NCBI GenBank assembly: GCA_913063375.1
Contig: CAJXXR010000013.1
Span: forward strand, 1 to 64,000
Direction: 5' to 3'
Length of the DNA: 64,000 nt
Source of the DNA: an uncultured Flavobacteriales bacterium
GTDB taxonomy: Bacteria; Bacteroidota; Bacteroidia; Flavobacteriales; CAJXXR01
Position 1 is the stretch's first letter; each line of letters starts with the position of its first letter. A program made the translations under genes and the position numbers. Positions 33,681 to 41,105 of this stretch are shown piece after piece. The notes under the pieces are model-generated. The model was not told where the DNA came from, ran no database searches, and saw only the letters and a list, made by a program, of their open reading frames with translations.

Positions 33681-34862
33681 TTATTTTTTAAAGGCTGTTA
33701 TCAGTTTGTTTAAATTGATCAAATCTTGTTCTGTTTTATATTCTTTGCTCGAAAGAAAGATAATTGTGTCCAGTAACTTCTTACAATCTTCTACATTTTT
33801 ACCAGCTTTTGAAGCCAGCTTTTTAGCAGATTGTTCATTTAAATTTTGTGTGTCTAGATAGAAGTTGGACCGGATATACTCCAAGAAAAAATTGATCTTT
33901 TTTGTTGTGATTTCATCAAAATCATTGGTTTGATAATACAATGATCCAATGGTTCTTGTAAAGTTAATTGTGCTGTTTTCCAGCGGCTTTATGATGGGTA
34001 TTATTCTTTGATTACGTTTTGCTCTGAAAATCACAAATAGAAGTAAGCTAACAATACCAAGGTAATAAGCCCATTTGAGTTCCTGTTGGTTTAAGACATA
34101 CCGCATCGGTGATTTAATGATTACTCTTCCAGATTTTAAATAATCATCCCAATAAACCCTAGTCTCTTTTAGGTACGATAAGGCATTAGAGACATAGTTG
34201 TCCTGTCCATTTAAGATATGATAATTGGTGAATGCGGCTGGTAAAGTATTTAAATAAAAATACCCATTTCCCACTGCTATTCGGATATAATTAATTTTCT
34301 CTTCTTTACTTTCCTTAGATGTGATATGCCCCAATACTTCTGTATTTAAGGTGTCGAAACTGTCAAAATATACCAAGAAGATGCCTTTTTGGTAAAAGGT
34401 ATCAATAGGGGAAATGGCTTTGTTTGTAAAGCTTGCTAGTACGGTATCTTCATAATAGCTTCTACCTCCATCTAAGCCTAATCCAAAGCTGTCCAAAAGA
34501 TTATCGGAGAAGCTATGTGCTGCCATAAAAACATTGTTTCCTTTCTCGGTGTATTCAATCAACTGGTTGAGTTCTTGAGTATCAAAATTTAAATAATCAT
34601 TAATAAAAATATAATTTGAACTATCAGAGACATCTCCTTCCGTAAAAGATAAATAAGGACTTTTTTGTAAGGTTTCAATGGATTGTACAGGGAATAACTC
34701 GGCCATTTCCTGTTTAAGTACGTAACAACCAAAAGGCTTTTTGTGTTCAGACTTATATGAGGGGGTCCAATCTATTGGAATAGGTTTGGCTATCTCTGTG
34801 ATAATAATACCGAGTAGAAGGGTTACAAATAGACCTATATATAGTTTTGTTTTCTTGTCCAC
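33681..34862 (-). CDS. DUF4350 membrane protein
   Basis: 393 residues. N-terminal helix (about 7-25) followed by WTPSYKSEHKKPFGCYVLKQEM, the family's start after the membrane. A periplasmic Rossmann-like region (about 70-240) has NYIFINDYLNFDTQELNQLIEYTEKGNNVFMAA. A second helix at about 266-282 precedes a basic RAKRNQR and a cytoplasmic tail of about 105 residues. DUF4350 proteins are regularly found beside MoxR/DUF58 genes; no biochemical role is known to me. Gap of 4 bp to MoxR and 3 bp to the DUF4129 gene show one operon. Confidence 0.8.
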   Translation of the reverse strand: MDKKTKLYIGLFVTLLLGIIITEIAKPIPIDWTPSYKSEHKKPFGCYVLKQEMAELFPVQSIETLQKSPYLSFTEGDVSDSSNYIFINDYLNFDTQELNQLIEYTEKGNNVFMAAHSFSDNLLDSFGLGLDGGRSYYEDTVLASFTNKAISPIDTFYQKGIFLVYFDSFDTLNTEVLGHITSKESKEEKINYIRIAVGNGYFYLNTLPAAFTNYHILNGQDNYVSNALSYLKETRVYWDDYLKSGRVIIKSPMRYVLNQQELKWAYYLGIVSLLLFVIFRAKRNQRIIPIIKPLENSTINFTRTIGSLYYQTNDFDEITTKKINFFLEYIRSNFYLDTQNLNEQSAKKLASKAGKNVEDCKKLLDTIIFLSSKEYKTEQDLINLNKLITAFKK

Positions 34863-34865
34863 GAT

Positions 34866-35594
34866 TTACTGATTTATAATTTTAAATAGTAGTGTGAAAT
34901 TTGAATTTGTTCTATCATAGGTCGTTGCGTCAATTTCATGGCCTCCATACCAAACATGCTCATATATATAGGATAACTGCTTGAATTCTTCTTTTATTTC
35001 ATCCCTTTTAATTTCACTTATATAGTCTGAATTTGTTTTATCAAAATGCCATTCTATAAAATTTTGAAGGGAAAGTGTTTTCAAAACTTTTAGATATTGA
35101 TAACGTATAGCTAACCTATAGTTATCTGAACGGACTGCCTGTTCAATGTTTTTATCCAAATCGAATTCTTCAATATGGATTTCTGAGAGATTGATATCAA
35201 CCAATTCATGATCACTTTTCTTTAAAAGACCAATGGATTTTTCCTTCATAAAGAACTTGATTAATAGAAAAATAGCAAATGCACCTAAAACGCAATAGAC
35301 AATTATTTTTAAGTTCTCTGCAGAAACTGGAGCAAGGTCTACTTGAAATAGATCCTTTAGCCAATGGGAAAGCCAATTGAAAAACTCGTCTAATAGGTTT
35401 TTACTTTCACCGTAATTTTGGTCGTATTTAAATTCCTGGTCTGTATAACGTTCTGTAAGGTGCGAAGGGAAGGTGCGGAGTTGAATATCTCCAATACTAT
35501 CCATCTTTAACCGCAGGCTATCTTTACTAGCGATAAGTAGCTTAGGAAGTCCAAGTAGGAAACACGTTAATATGTTGAATCGAGATTTAATCAC
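34866..35594 (-). CDS. DUF4129 membrane protein
   Basis: 242 residues from the GTG at 35592-35594 (V-I-K-S-R-F-N), which overlaps the stop of the preceding gene by 8 bp; the longer frame would need TTG at 35615. An N-terminal signal or anchor (ILTCFLLGLPKLLIAS) is followed by a periplasmic part (RTFPSHLTERYTDQEFKYD), an inner helix (LKIIVYCVLGAFAIFLLIKFF), and the C-terminal DUF4129 domain (IEQAVRSDNYRLAIRYQYLKVLKTL ... EFKQLSYIYEHVWYG). A member of the MoxR/DUF58 operon. Confidence 0.78.
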   Translation of the reverse strand: MIKSRFNILTCFLLGLPKLLIASKDSLRLKMDSIGDIQLRTFPSHLTERYTDQEFKYDQNYGESKNLLDEFFNWLSHWLKDLFQVDLAPVSAENLKIIVYCVLGAFAIFLLIKFFMKEKSIGLLKKSDHELVDINLSEIHIEEFDLDKNIEQAVRSDNYRLAIRYQYLKVLKTLSLQNFIEWHFDKTNSDYISEIKRDEIKEEFKQLSYIYEHVWYGGHEIDATTYDRTNSNFTLLFKIINQ

Positions 35595-36519
35595 GGAAAG
35601 TTCCAATTTGATCAATTTTTGCTCTTGTATAATTATTTTCTTTTGCCTCGGTTAGCGTATGATATAACATTCCATTGGCAAATTGTCCCAAGCATTGTGT
35701 GAATACAGCCATTAAAACAAAAAGCACGACCCCGAAAGAATAGACAATTCTTGCAATAATAGAAGTGGAATATACAATTTCAGACTCAACGACGTGGTAA
35801 GTATAAACGCCTAGTAGTATTCCAGGAATAATCATTGCTGCAATCAAAAGTACACCAGTGATGAAACCTATAACAGCATTTATACCAATACATTTCCAGA
35901 ATTGACCTGTTACTAATTTCCATCCTTTTCCTAAAGCTTTAAATATTCCTAAATCCTCTTTAAGTAAAGCATATACAGAAATGCCAAACCAAGCTGTCAT
36001 TAAGAATTGTATAAAGTAATTTACAAATATTCCGAAAAGCGGAATAAAACTCACAGCTACAGATATAAATCCACCAATCAGCATTAACGGAATTAGGGTT
36101 AATAAGAACAAAAATAATTTCCCAAATTCTGGCTTTAAAAAAGTAATTACCTCCCTGAAATTTATTTCTCCATCTTTATTGGTATCGTATTTTATGAGAT
36201 ACAAAGAGCTAAGGCCATAGTTATAAATACCCATCGAAATTATTATGATAAAAAACAAAAGACCACCTATACCAATTGAAAATAAATAGGAATCAGAAGA
36301 ATTGGTTCCGAAATTTGAAGAACTCTCAATCGCTATGAGTTCCATTACCCCAGTAGTAATAAAATAACTAGCTAAAATTAGGGTGATAATTAATAAACCA
36401 GCATTTTTCAAATATCCTTTTGTGAAACCTACAATGTTCCATTTGATGAAATTTAGATAGGTACTGAGGATATCTGAGAAATCTCTATTGATATTAAGTT
36501 CTTGATATTTCTGCTTCAT
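35587..36519 (-). CDS. Polytopic membrane protein with an EF-hand loop
   Basis: 310 residues with about six membrane helices. In the cytoplasm-or-periplasm loop after the second helix lies DTNKDGEINFRE (112-123), a canonical EF-hand calcium loop with Asp1, Asn3, Asp5, Gly6, Ile8 and Glu12 all in place. The family is common in this operon type in Bacteroidota, similar to the glycerophosphodiesterase membrane domain/DUF4013 group; the C-terminal half has EDLGIFKALGKGWKLV. Its start overlaps the SpoIIM-like gene by 26 bp and its end overlaps the DUF4129 gene. The loop suggests control by Ca2+, not yet shown. Confidence 0.75.
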   Translation of the reverse strand: MKQKYQELNINRDFSDILSTYLNFIKWNIVGFTKGYLKNAGLLIITLILASYFITTGVMELIAIESSSNFGTNSSDSYLFSIGIGGLLFFIIIISMGIYNYGLSSLYLIKYDTNKDGEINFREVITFLKPEFGKLFLFLLTLIPLMLIGGFISVAVSFIPLFGIFVNYFIQFLMTAWFGISVYALLKEDLGIFKALGKGWKLVTGQFWKCIGINAVIGFITGVLLIAAMIIPGILLGVYTYHVVESEIVYSTSIIARIVYSFGVVLFVLMAVFTQCLGQFANGMLYHTLTEAKENNYTRAKIDQIGTFRD

Positions 36520-37468
36520 TTCTTCGATTTAGGTAAATGGGGTAAAGGATATAGTAAAATACAATGAGTGAGAATGATCCAGTAATAATTGTCAAGGCTA
36601 ACCAGACTGGCATATCAGAATACCTCGTAATAAAACCTTCTATAAAGCCAGCGATGATGAAGAAGGGGATGGTGCTGATAAGTACTTTTAACCCGTCTTT
36701 AGCTCCTTTAGTGAAGGATATTCTGCGAGAATAGGTCTTTGGGAACAAAATGCTATTCCCCATAATGATACCAGCACAACCTGCGAGTATGATTACAGAA
36801 ATTTCAATAGTCCCATGTAGCCATATCTGCTTGTTGGCTTGAAAAAATACACCTTGCGTATAAAAAAAGGTGATGAAAGCGCCCAACATTATCCCGTTTG
36901 AAAAAAGGATATAAATGGTCCCTATACTTGTAATCACTCCAAAGGCATAAGCTAAGAATGCGACTCTTATATTGTTGATGGTAATTCCTAAGAATGAACC
37001 AATTTCACTTCCTCCCTTATAAATTGCTGTAGGGTCACCAGTTTGAATATTGTGTAACGTTTCATTTACATATTGATCTCCCAATATCAAACGTACAAAG
37101 TTACCGTCATTTAGCGCTGATATCGATCCAATACCAACAGCTACCATAAAGAATAGAAAAGTATAGCCTAGGGTGTTGTGATACTGTTTGAAAAATAAAG
37201 GGAACTCCTTGAGCCAAAATGAAAATATTCGGTTTTTGGTTTCCTTCTTATTTTTGTAAATGATTTGATGAGCTTCAGATGTGATGGAATTTAGATAAAG
37301 CTCAGTTTTACTCTCTGAATAATAAGTTTGAGCATAGGCTAAATCGTTGGTAAGTTGAATATAGCCATTTGCTAGTTCGTCAGGATTTATTTTTGAATTT
37401 AAATGAATAGCTTTTTCAAAAGCAATCCATTTTTCTTTATTTTGCTTTACAAATGCCGCTTCGCGCAT
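36494..37468 (-). CDS. SpoIIM-family (stage II sporulation protein M-like) membrane protein
   Basis: 324 residues. N-terminal soluble helices (MREAAFVKQNKEKWIAFEKAI, then YSESKTELYLNSITSEAHQIIY) are followed by five or six membrane helices, with GTIEISVIILAGCAGIIMGN and PFFIIAGFIEGFITRY typical of SpoIIM-like proteins. The family name comes from sporulation, but in non-sporulating Bacteroidota it sits in this MoxR cluster with an RDD protein, as here. First gene of the minus-strand operon 37468-31356; the RDD gene is divergent, 35 bp away. Confidence 0.85.
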   Translation of the reverse strand: MREAAFVKQNKEKWIAFEKAIHLNSKINPDELANGYIQLTNDLAYAQTYYSESKTELYLNSITSEAHQIIYKNKKETKNRIFSFWLKEFPLFFKQYHNTLGYTFLFFMVAVGIGSISALNDGNFVRLILGDQYVNETLHNIQTGDPTAIYKGGSEIGSFLGITINNIRVAFLAYAFGVITSIGTIYILFSNGIMLGAFITFFYTQGVFFQANKQIWLHGTIEISVIILAGCAGIIMGNSILFPKTYSRRISFTKGAKDGLKVLISTIPFFIIAGFIEGFITRYSDMPVWLALTIITGSFSLIVFYYILYPIYLNRRNEAEISRT

Positions 37469-37503
37469 AAATTTTTATTAGAAAAGTCTAAAATTAGTTT
37501 AAT

Positions 37504-38229
37504 ATGTCAAACATTGCAATCAATACCACTCAAAATGTAAACTTAGATTATAAAATTGCCAGTATAGGTGACAGGATGCTTGCATTTTTGATTGATTTTT
37601 TTGTGCTTTTGGTGTACGGTATATTGTTAGGGTATTTGTCTGACTTAATAGACTTTGCCTTTGATGATAATTGGACAACCATGGGATTGGTTTCTCTGTT
37701 TGTTTTACCGGCTATGTGTTACAGTTTATTGATGCAGAGTCTATTTAACGGGAGAACAGTGGGTAAGATGATAATGAATACCCGTGTTGTAAGGGTGGAT
37801 GGTATGCCCGTTAATTGGTCCAATTATTTGATTCGTTGGACTTTACGATTGGTGGATATTTGGTTGTTACAAGCTATTGTTGGAGTGTTGGCAATGTTGT
37901 TTACAGATAAAACCCAAAGGTTGGGTGATTCGGCAGCTGGAACAGTAGTGATTTCTACCAAAAAGAAGACAAAGATAAGCCATACCATACTATCAGAAGT
38001 AGAGGAGGAGTATATACCAACTTTTACCCAGGTAACGCTATTAATGGATGAGGATATTAGACTCATTAAGGAAACTTTAAATATAGTAGTGAAATCCTAT
38101 GATTTAAAAACCTTAAAGGTTTTAAGGGAAAAAGTGGAAGGAATATTACAATCTGATTCATCTTTGCCTGATAAGGCATATATTGAGTTGGTACTGAAAG
38201 ATTATACTTATTTTACTCAAAATATTTAA
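37504..38229 (+). CDS. RDD-family membrane protein
   Basis: 241 residues. The RDD domain covers about 14-150 with three helices: YKIASIGDRMLAFLIDFF (Arg and Asp of the family name), LFNGRTVGKMIMNTRVV as the conserved loop, and SNYLIRWTLRLVDIWLL with its Arg-Asp pair. The C-terminal about 85 residues are a soluble, charged tail of unknown role. It is divergent from the SpoIIM-like gene (35-bp spacer), and the pair SpoIIM/RDD is commonly linked, so it belongs functionally to the MoxR cluster. Confidence 0.88.
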   Translation: MSNIAINTTQNVNLDYKIASIGDRMLAFLIDFFVLLVYGILLGYLSDLIDFAFDDNWTTMGLVSLFVLPAMCYSLLMQSLFNGRTVGKMIMNTRVVRVDGMPVNWSNYLIRWTLRLVDIWLLQAIVGVLAMLFTDKTQRLGDSAAGTVVISTKKKTKISHTILSEVEEEYIPTFTQVTLLMDEDIRLIKETLNIVVKSYDLKTLKVLREKVEGILQSDSSLPDKAYIELVLKDYTYFTQNI

Positions 38230-38284
38230 TTGTGAAAGCTAGTTTTAAGGAACTGTTTGAAAATGTTATAGTTAATTGAATCAA

Positions 38285-38320
38285 GAAAAAGCCAAATGAG
38301 GAATCATTAGGCTTTTTTAA
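38285..38320 (+). terminator. Terminator of the RDD gene
   Basis: AAAAAGCCAAATGA and TCATTAGGCTTTTTT pair with one mismatch around GGAA, ending in T6. Confidence 0.85.
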
Positions 38321-38408
38321 TATATGTAGGGCTTAAGAAGAGGTTTTTTGAAATATTTACCTAACTTGGGTAGGAAGATTTGAGCTTAATTAACAATTTC
38401 CATCCCCT

Positions 38409-38858
38409 ATGAAAACACCTTTGAGCGAAGAAGAATTAATGGAGCTAAATGATGCCTTGGATTATCATAAGCGAATGTTCCACAAATTTGTAAAGAACTT
38501 CTTGCCTTTCATTTTGGTTTTTGCAATCATTATTTATTTCAGTATGGATAATGTGTATATAGCTGTCTTGAATTTTATCTTTATGTGTGGATTGTCTTAT
38601 TGGATTGTTAATAGTTTAAACCGTGTGAAGATAAGACAGTTGAAGATTGATATAAAGAAAGGTGTTAAACGTTCTGATGTAACAGTTATTAAGCGAAAAG
38701 TAGGGAATATCATCTACCTAAAGAACGGGATGAAAATTTTCGAAAGCGAATTGGAGTTTTTTGACTTGAAGTATAAGCAGGTTAAAGACAAAGTATTAAA
38801 GATAGAGTATACGCCTTTCAATAAGTATATTTTAACCATAGACCTTTCTGAGGAATAA
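38409..38858 (+). CDS. Hypothetical membrane protein
   Basis: 149 residues: a charged N-terminus (KTPLSEEELMELND), two adjacent helices (about 31-46 and 49-67), and a cytoplasmic C-terminal domain rich in lysine and beta strands (KIDIKKGVKRSDVTVIKRKVGNIIYLKNG). No family recognised. It stands alone between the RDD terminator and the convergent sirtuin gene, 3 bp from the latter's stop. Confidence 0.65.
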   Translation: MKTPLSEEELMELNDALDYHKRMFHKFVKNFLPFILVFAIIIYFSMDNVYIAVLNFIFMCGLSYWIVNSLNRVKIRQLKIDIKKGVKRSDVTVIKRKVGNIIYLKNGMKIFESELEFFDLKYKQVKDKVLKIEYTPFNKYILTIDLSEE

Positions 38859-38861
38859 TTA

Positions 38862-39701
38862 CTATCCTTTTTTGAAAGAGCTTAACTGTTTGAAAAGTTG
38901 AGCCAAAAACTGACTACTTCCACTCTGGAAGGACTGTCCATTAGCTGCATCTTGAAGTAGTTTGCTGAAATCGCTACTATTGGGATTTATTTCAATAACC
39001 CTTTCGTTGTTACTTAAAACATATTGTACAATTGTACTTGGTAAATTTGTAGTCAATGAAGTTCCGATAATAAATAAGATTCCTGTTTGTTCAATTTTTT
39101 TCATTACAGAGTTAAGGCTGTAATGAGTTTGATTATAAGATTCATCAAACCACAATACATGTGGACGCATCAGGGAGCCACATTCTGGACAATGCAAAGA
39201 TTTCCAATCACTATCACTCAAGCAATTCTTTTTATAGTTAAGGACCTCAATAGAATCCGGAAATGGTATTTTTAATGTTGTGCAGGGTTTGGTGCAGCGT
39301 ACATAATCCAAGTCTCCATGAATATGGTAAGTATTTGAAGCTTTGATACCTACTCTACTTAATAAGCCATCTACATTTTGGGATACAATGGAACAGCTTG
39401 TGTCTAAAAGGTGCTGTATCTTCTTTAAGTTGTGGTGTCCTTCGTTTGGTTTAGCGTTAAGACAGATTGATTTTCTATATAAATACCAATTCCATACTTC
39501 CTTAGGTGCTTGACTGAACATCTGAAAGGTAGCCATCTCTTCTGGTTGGTAATTTTTTGACCCAACAGTCCAATACCCTTCTTCCCCACGAAATGTGGGG
39601 ATCCCGCTATCTACGGATAGTCCAGCTCCAATTAAAAAGGTAATCTGTTTGTCATGCTCTATACAGGAATGTATTTGTTTGACAATAGCTTCTAAATCCA
39701 T
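38862..39701 (-). CDS. SIR2-family NAD-dependent protein deacylase (sirtuin)
   Basis: 279 residues. NAD-binding motifs are GAGLSVDSGIPTFRG (25-39), QNVDGL (108-113) and GTSLTTNLPS, with catalytic His128 in HIHGDLD. The zinc ribbon is Cys136-x3-Cys140 and Cys171-x2-Cys174; the first pair has three residues between cysteines instead of the usual two. The enzyme would remove acyl groups from lysines and so couple protein acylation to NAD. It is divergent from the polysaccharide operon, with the palindromic operator 39756-39779 between the two, so it might share its regulation. Confidence 0.87.
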   Translation of the reverse strand: MDLEAIVKQIHSCIEHDKQITFLIGAGLSVDSGIPTFRGEEGYWTVGSKNYQPEEMATFQMFSQAPKEVWNWYLYRKSICLNAKPNEGHHNLKKIQHLLDTSCSIVSQNVDGLLSRVGIKASNTYHIHGDLDYVRCTKPCTTLKIPFPDSIEVLNYKKNCLSDSDWKSLHCPECGSLMRPHVLWFDESYNQTHYSLNSVMKKIEQTGILFIIGTSLTTNLPSTIVQYVLSNNERVIEINPNSSDFSKLLQDAANGQSFQSGSSQFLAQLFKQLSSFKKG

Positions 39702-39755
39702 AATAGCTCAAGTTTTAAGGGACCTTAATATACTTAAAGTTTGTTGAGTCTGATA

Positions 39756-39779
39756 TTCCCAAATTTGGAATTATTTCCA
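39756..39779. promoter_or_regulatory. Palindromic operator array, site A of the polysaccharide locus
   Basis: TTCCCAAATTTGGAA (39756-39770; TTCC-N7-GGAA) shares its GGAA with TTTGGAATTATTTCCA (39764-39779; GGAA-N4-TTCC). It ends 119 nt before the ATG of the receiver gene when measured from 39770. Sites with the same two modules lie at 46946-46970 and 59068-59109 at similar distance from their genes. A weak TTTG-N17-ACTATTTG promoter overlaps it. Confidence 0.6.
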
Positions 39780-39790
39780 TGTCAACTATT

Positions 39791-39862
39791 TGTATCCTAT
39801 CAGGGTTTTGAGTAAACCCTCTATAAATCAGTGTTTTGAGTTTAGGTATGAAATAGGATACA
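39791..39862 (+). other. Structured 5' leader before the polysaccharide operon
   Basis: Outer stem TGTATCCTAT (39791-39800) pairs perfectly with ATAGGATACA (39853-39862). Inside it, AGGGTTT-TGAGT-AAACCCT (39802-39820) forms a second perfect hairpin. GTTTTGAGT is present twice (39805-39813 and 39833-39841). If transcription starts near 39797 the RNA would fold into a two-level structure 27 nt before the ATG. No known riboswitch recognised. Confidence 0.5.
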
Positions 39863-39888
39863 GTAGGAGTAAGATAAAATTTATTATT

Positions 39889-40362
39889 ATGAAAAATCAT
39901 ATTAACATATTCATAGTGGAGGATAATTACATATATGCCAATCTTTTAAAAAGAGAATTGTCAAATTTTTTGCCTTGTGAAATTTCGATTTATACCAAGG
40001 GAAAAGACTGCCTCGATAACTTATATAAAATTCCAGATATAATTATTCTCGATCATAATTTAGGGGATATGAATGGGATGGAGGTTTTCAAAGAAATAAG
40101 AGAGGTGAATCAAGAAGCTCCAGTAATATTTTTATCGGGACAAAAGAAAATGAGTGTCGCTGTGGAAGCCCTGAAACATGGGGCATTCGATTATTTGGAG
40201 AAAAATGAATTTGCCATACGACTGATTAAAGAACATGTTCAAAAGTTGGTTCACTATTGTAATTTTTTAAAACAAAAGCATACCTACAATAGATTTAAAG
40301 CAGGTTTTTTTGCAGCTGTTTTACTGTATGTGGTATCCATTTTATATCTCTATTTAATATGA
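39889..40362 (+). CDS. Receiver-domain response regulator with C-terminal membrane helix
   Basis: 157 residues from the ATG at 39889 (the open frame extends upstream through the leader without credible coding). Residues 5-120 are a CheY-like receiver: acidic pair Glu11-Asp12, phospho-acceptor Asp55 (IILDHNLGDMNG), Ser83 and Lys105. Instead of an output domain the protein ends in one helix, about 138-156 (AGFFAAVLLYVVSILYLYLI), with a basic HTYNRFK before it. It should therefore sit on the inner membrane. Its stop overlaps the start of the Wza-like gene (ATGA), so both are translated together. Probable role: control of polysaccharide export by phosphorylation, by analogy only. Confidence 0.82.
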   Translation: MKNHINIFIVEDNYIYANLLKRELSNFLPCEISIYTKGKDCLDNLYKIPDIIILDHNLGDMNGMEVFKEIREVNQEAPVIFLSGQKKMSVAVEALKHGAFDYLEKNEFAIRLIKEHVQKLVHYCNFLKQKHTYNRFKAGFFAAVLLYVVSILYLYLI

Positions 40363-41105
40363 AGAACAGGTACGAAAATAGAATAATAAGTATCATACTT
40401 TGGTTATTGGTATTCATCTTCATTCCTGGAGGTTGTAAAGTTCAAAACCTTTTTGAGGATTCTTCATCAAGCGTGGTTAATAACTTGGAAGAGTTGAAAT
40501 GGAATAATTTACATCAAATTCAACCAGATGATAAAATTACTATCAGTATTTGGAACCACAATGAACTAAGTATAGGTTCGGTATTCAATATATATAATAC
40601 AAATGAATCCTTTGGTAAGTGGTTGTTGGTGGATAAGAATGGAATGGTGAATCTTCCTAAGCTAGGTAAGTTTTCGATAGGAGGCATGACATGTGAAGAG
40701 GCAGCTGATCAATTGGAATTAGCCTATACTCCATTTTTAGTAGATCCAATAATTGTTGTTAAAGTTTTGAATAGAACGGTATCCTTATTAGGAGAAGTCC
40801 GGAGTCCAGGGAATTATATTTTGGAAAAGGAAATAACGAACTTATCAGAAATGATTGGTTTTGGTCAAGGTTTTACGGATGATGCAGAAATTGCCAAAGT
40901 ACAGTTGTTCAGGACTGGAAAATGTTTTGTTTTAGATTTATCAAAATTAGATGATTTATCGCTTTATAATTTATCCATTAGGTCTGGTGATATCATAATA
41001 ATTCCATCCAAAAAAGGGAAAAGATTTCAATCGAAGTCTTCTACTATAATTCCATTTGCAAGTTTTTTAACGGCAATTGCCATTGCCTTTTCAGCCTTTA
41101 AGTAA
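40359..41105 (+). CDS. Polysaccharide export lipoprotein, Wza-like
   Basis: 248 residues. Lipoprotein signal (hydrophobic 9-22, lipobox IPGGC with Cys26). The Poly_export domain covers about 50-130 (LHQIQPDDKITISIWNHNEL, GMVNLPKLGKFSIGGMTCEEA) and an SLBB-like domain about 132-225 (VSLLGEVRSPGNYIL). The C-terminal helix (about 228-247, TIIPFASFLTAIAIAFSAF) is in the place of Wza's pore-forming outer-membrane helix. Shorter than E. coli Wza (379), as usual for Bacteroidota forms with fewer SLBB domains. It would form the outer-membrane exit for the polymer. It shares one base with the next gene. Confidence 0.9.
   Translation: MKNRYENRIISIILWLLVFIFIPGGCKVQNLFEDSSSSVVNNLEELKWNNLHQIQPDDKITISIWNHNELSIGSVFNIYNTNESFGKWLLVDKNGMVNLPKLGKFSIGGMTCEEAADQLELAYTPFLVDPIIVVKVLNRTVSLLGEVRSPGNYILEKEITNLSEMIGFGQGFTDDAEIAKVQLFRTGKCFVLDLSKLDDLSLYNLSIRSGDIIIIPSKKGKRFQSKSSTIIPFASFLTAIAIAFSAFK

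Noticed and set aside
33129..33713. 194-codon plus-strand ORF inside the MoxR gene
   Set aside because: Antisense to a highly conserved AAA+ ATPase gene. The long open frame results from codon use on the other strand, and the product has no family features.
39771..39888. Sigma-54 promoter (GG-N10-GC) after operator site A, and the same after sites B and C
   Set aside because: Looked for because an NtrC-type activator is present. No GG-N10-GC pair was found at A, nor a convincing one at B or C, so none is reported.
39715..39900. 61-codon minus-strand ORF in the polysaccharide leader
   Set aside because: It arises from the inverted repeats and operator; it has no signal, helix or conserved composition and overlaps the receiver start.
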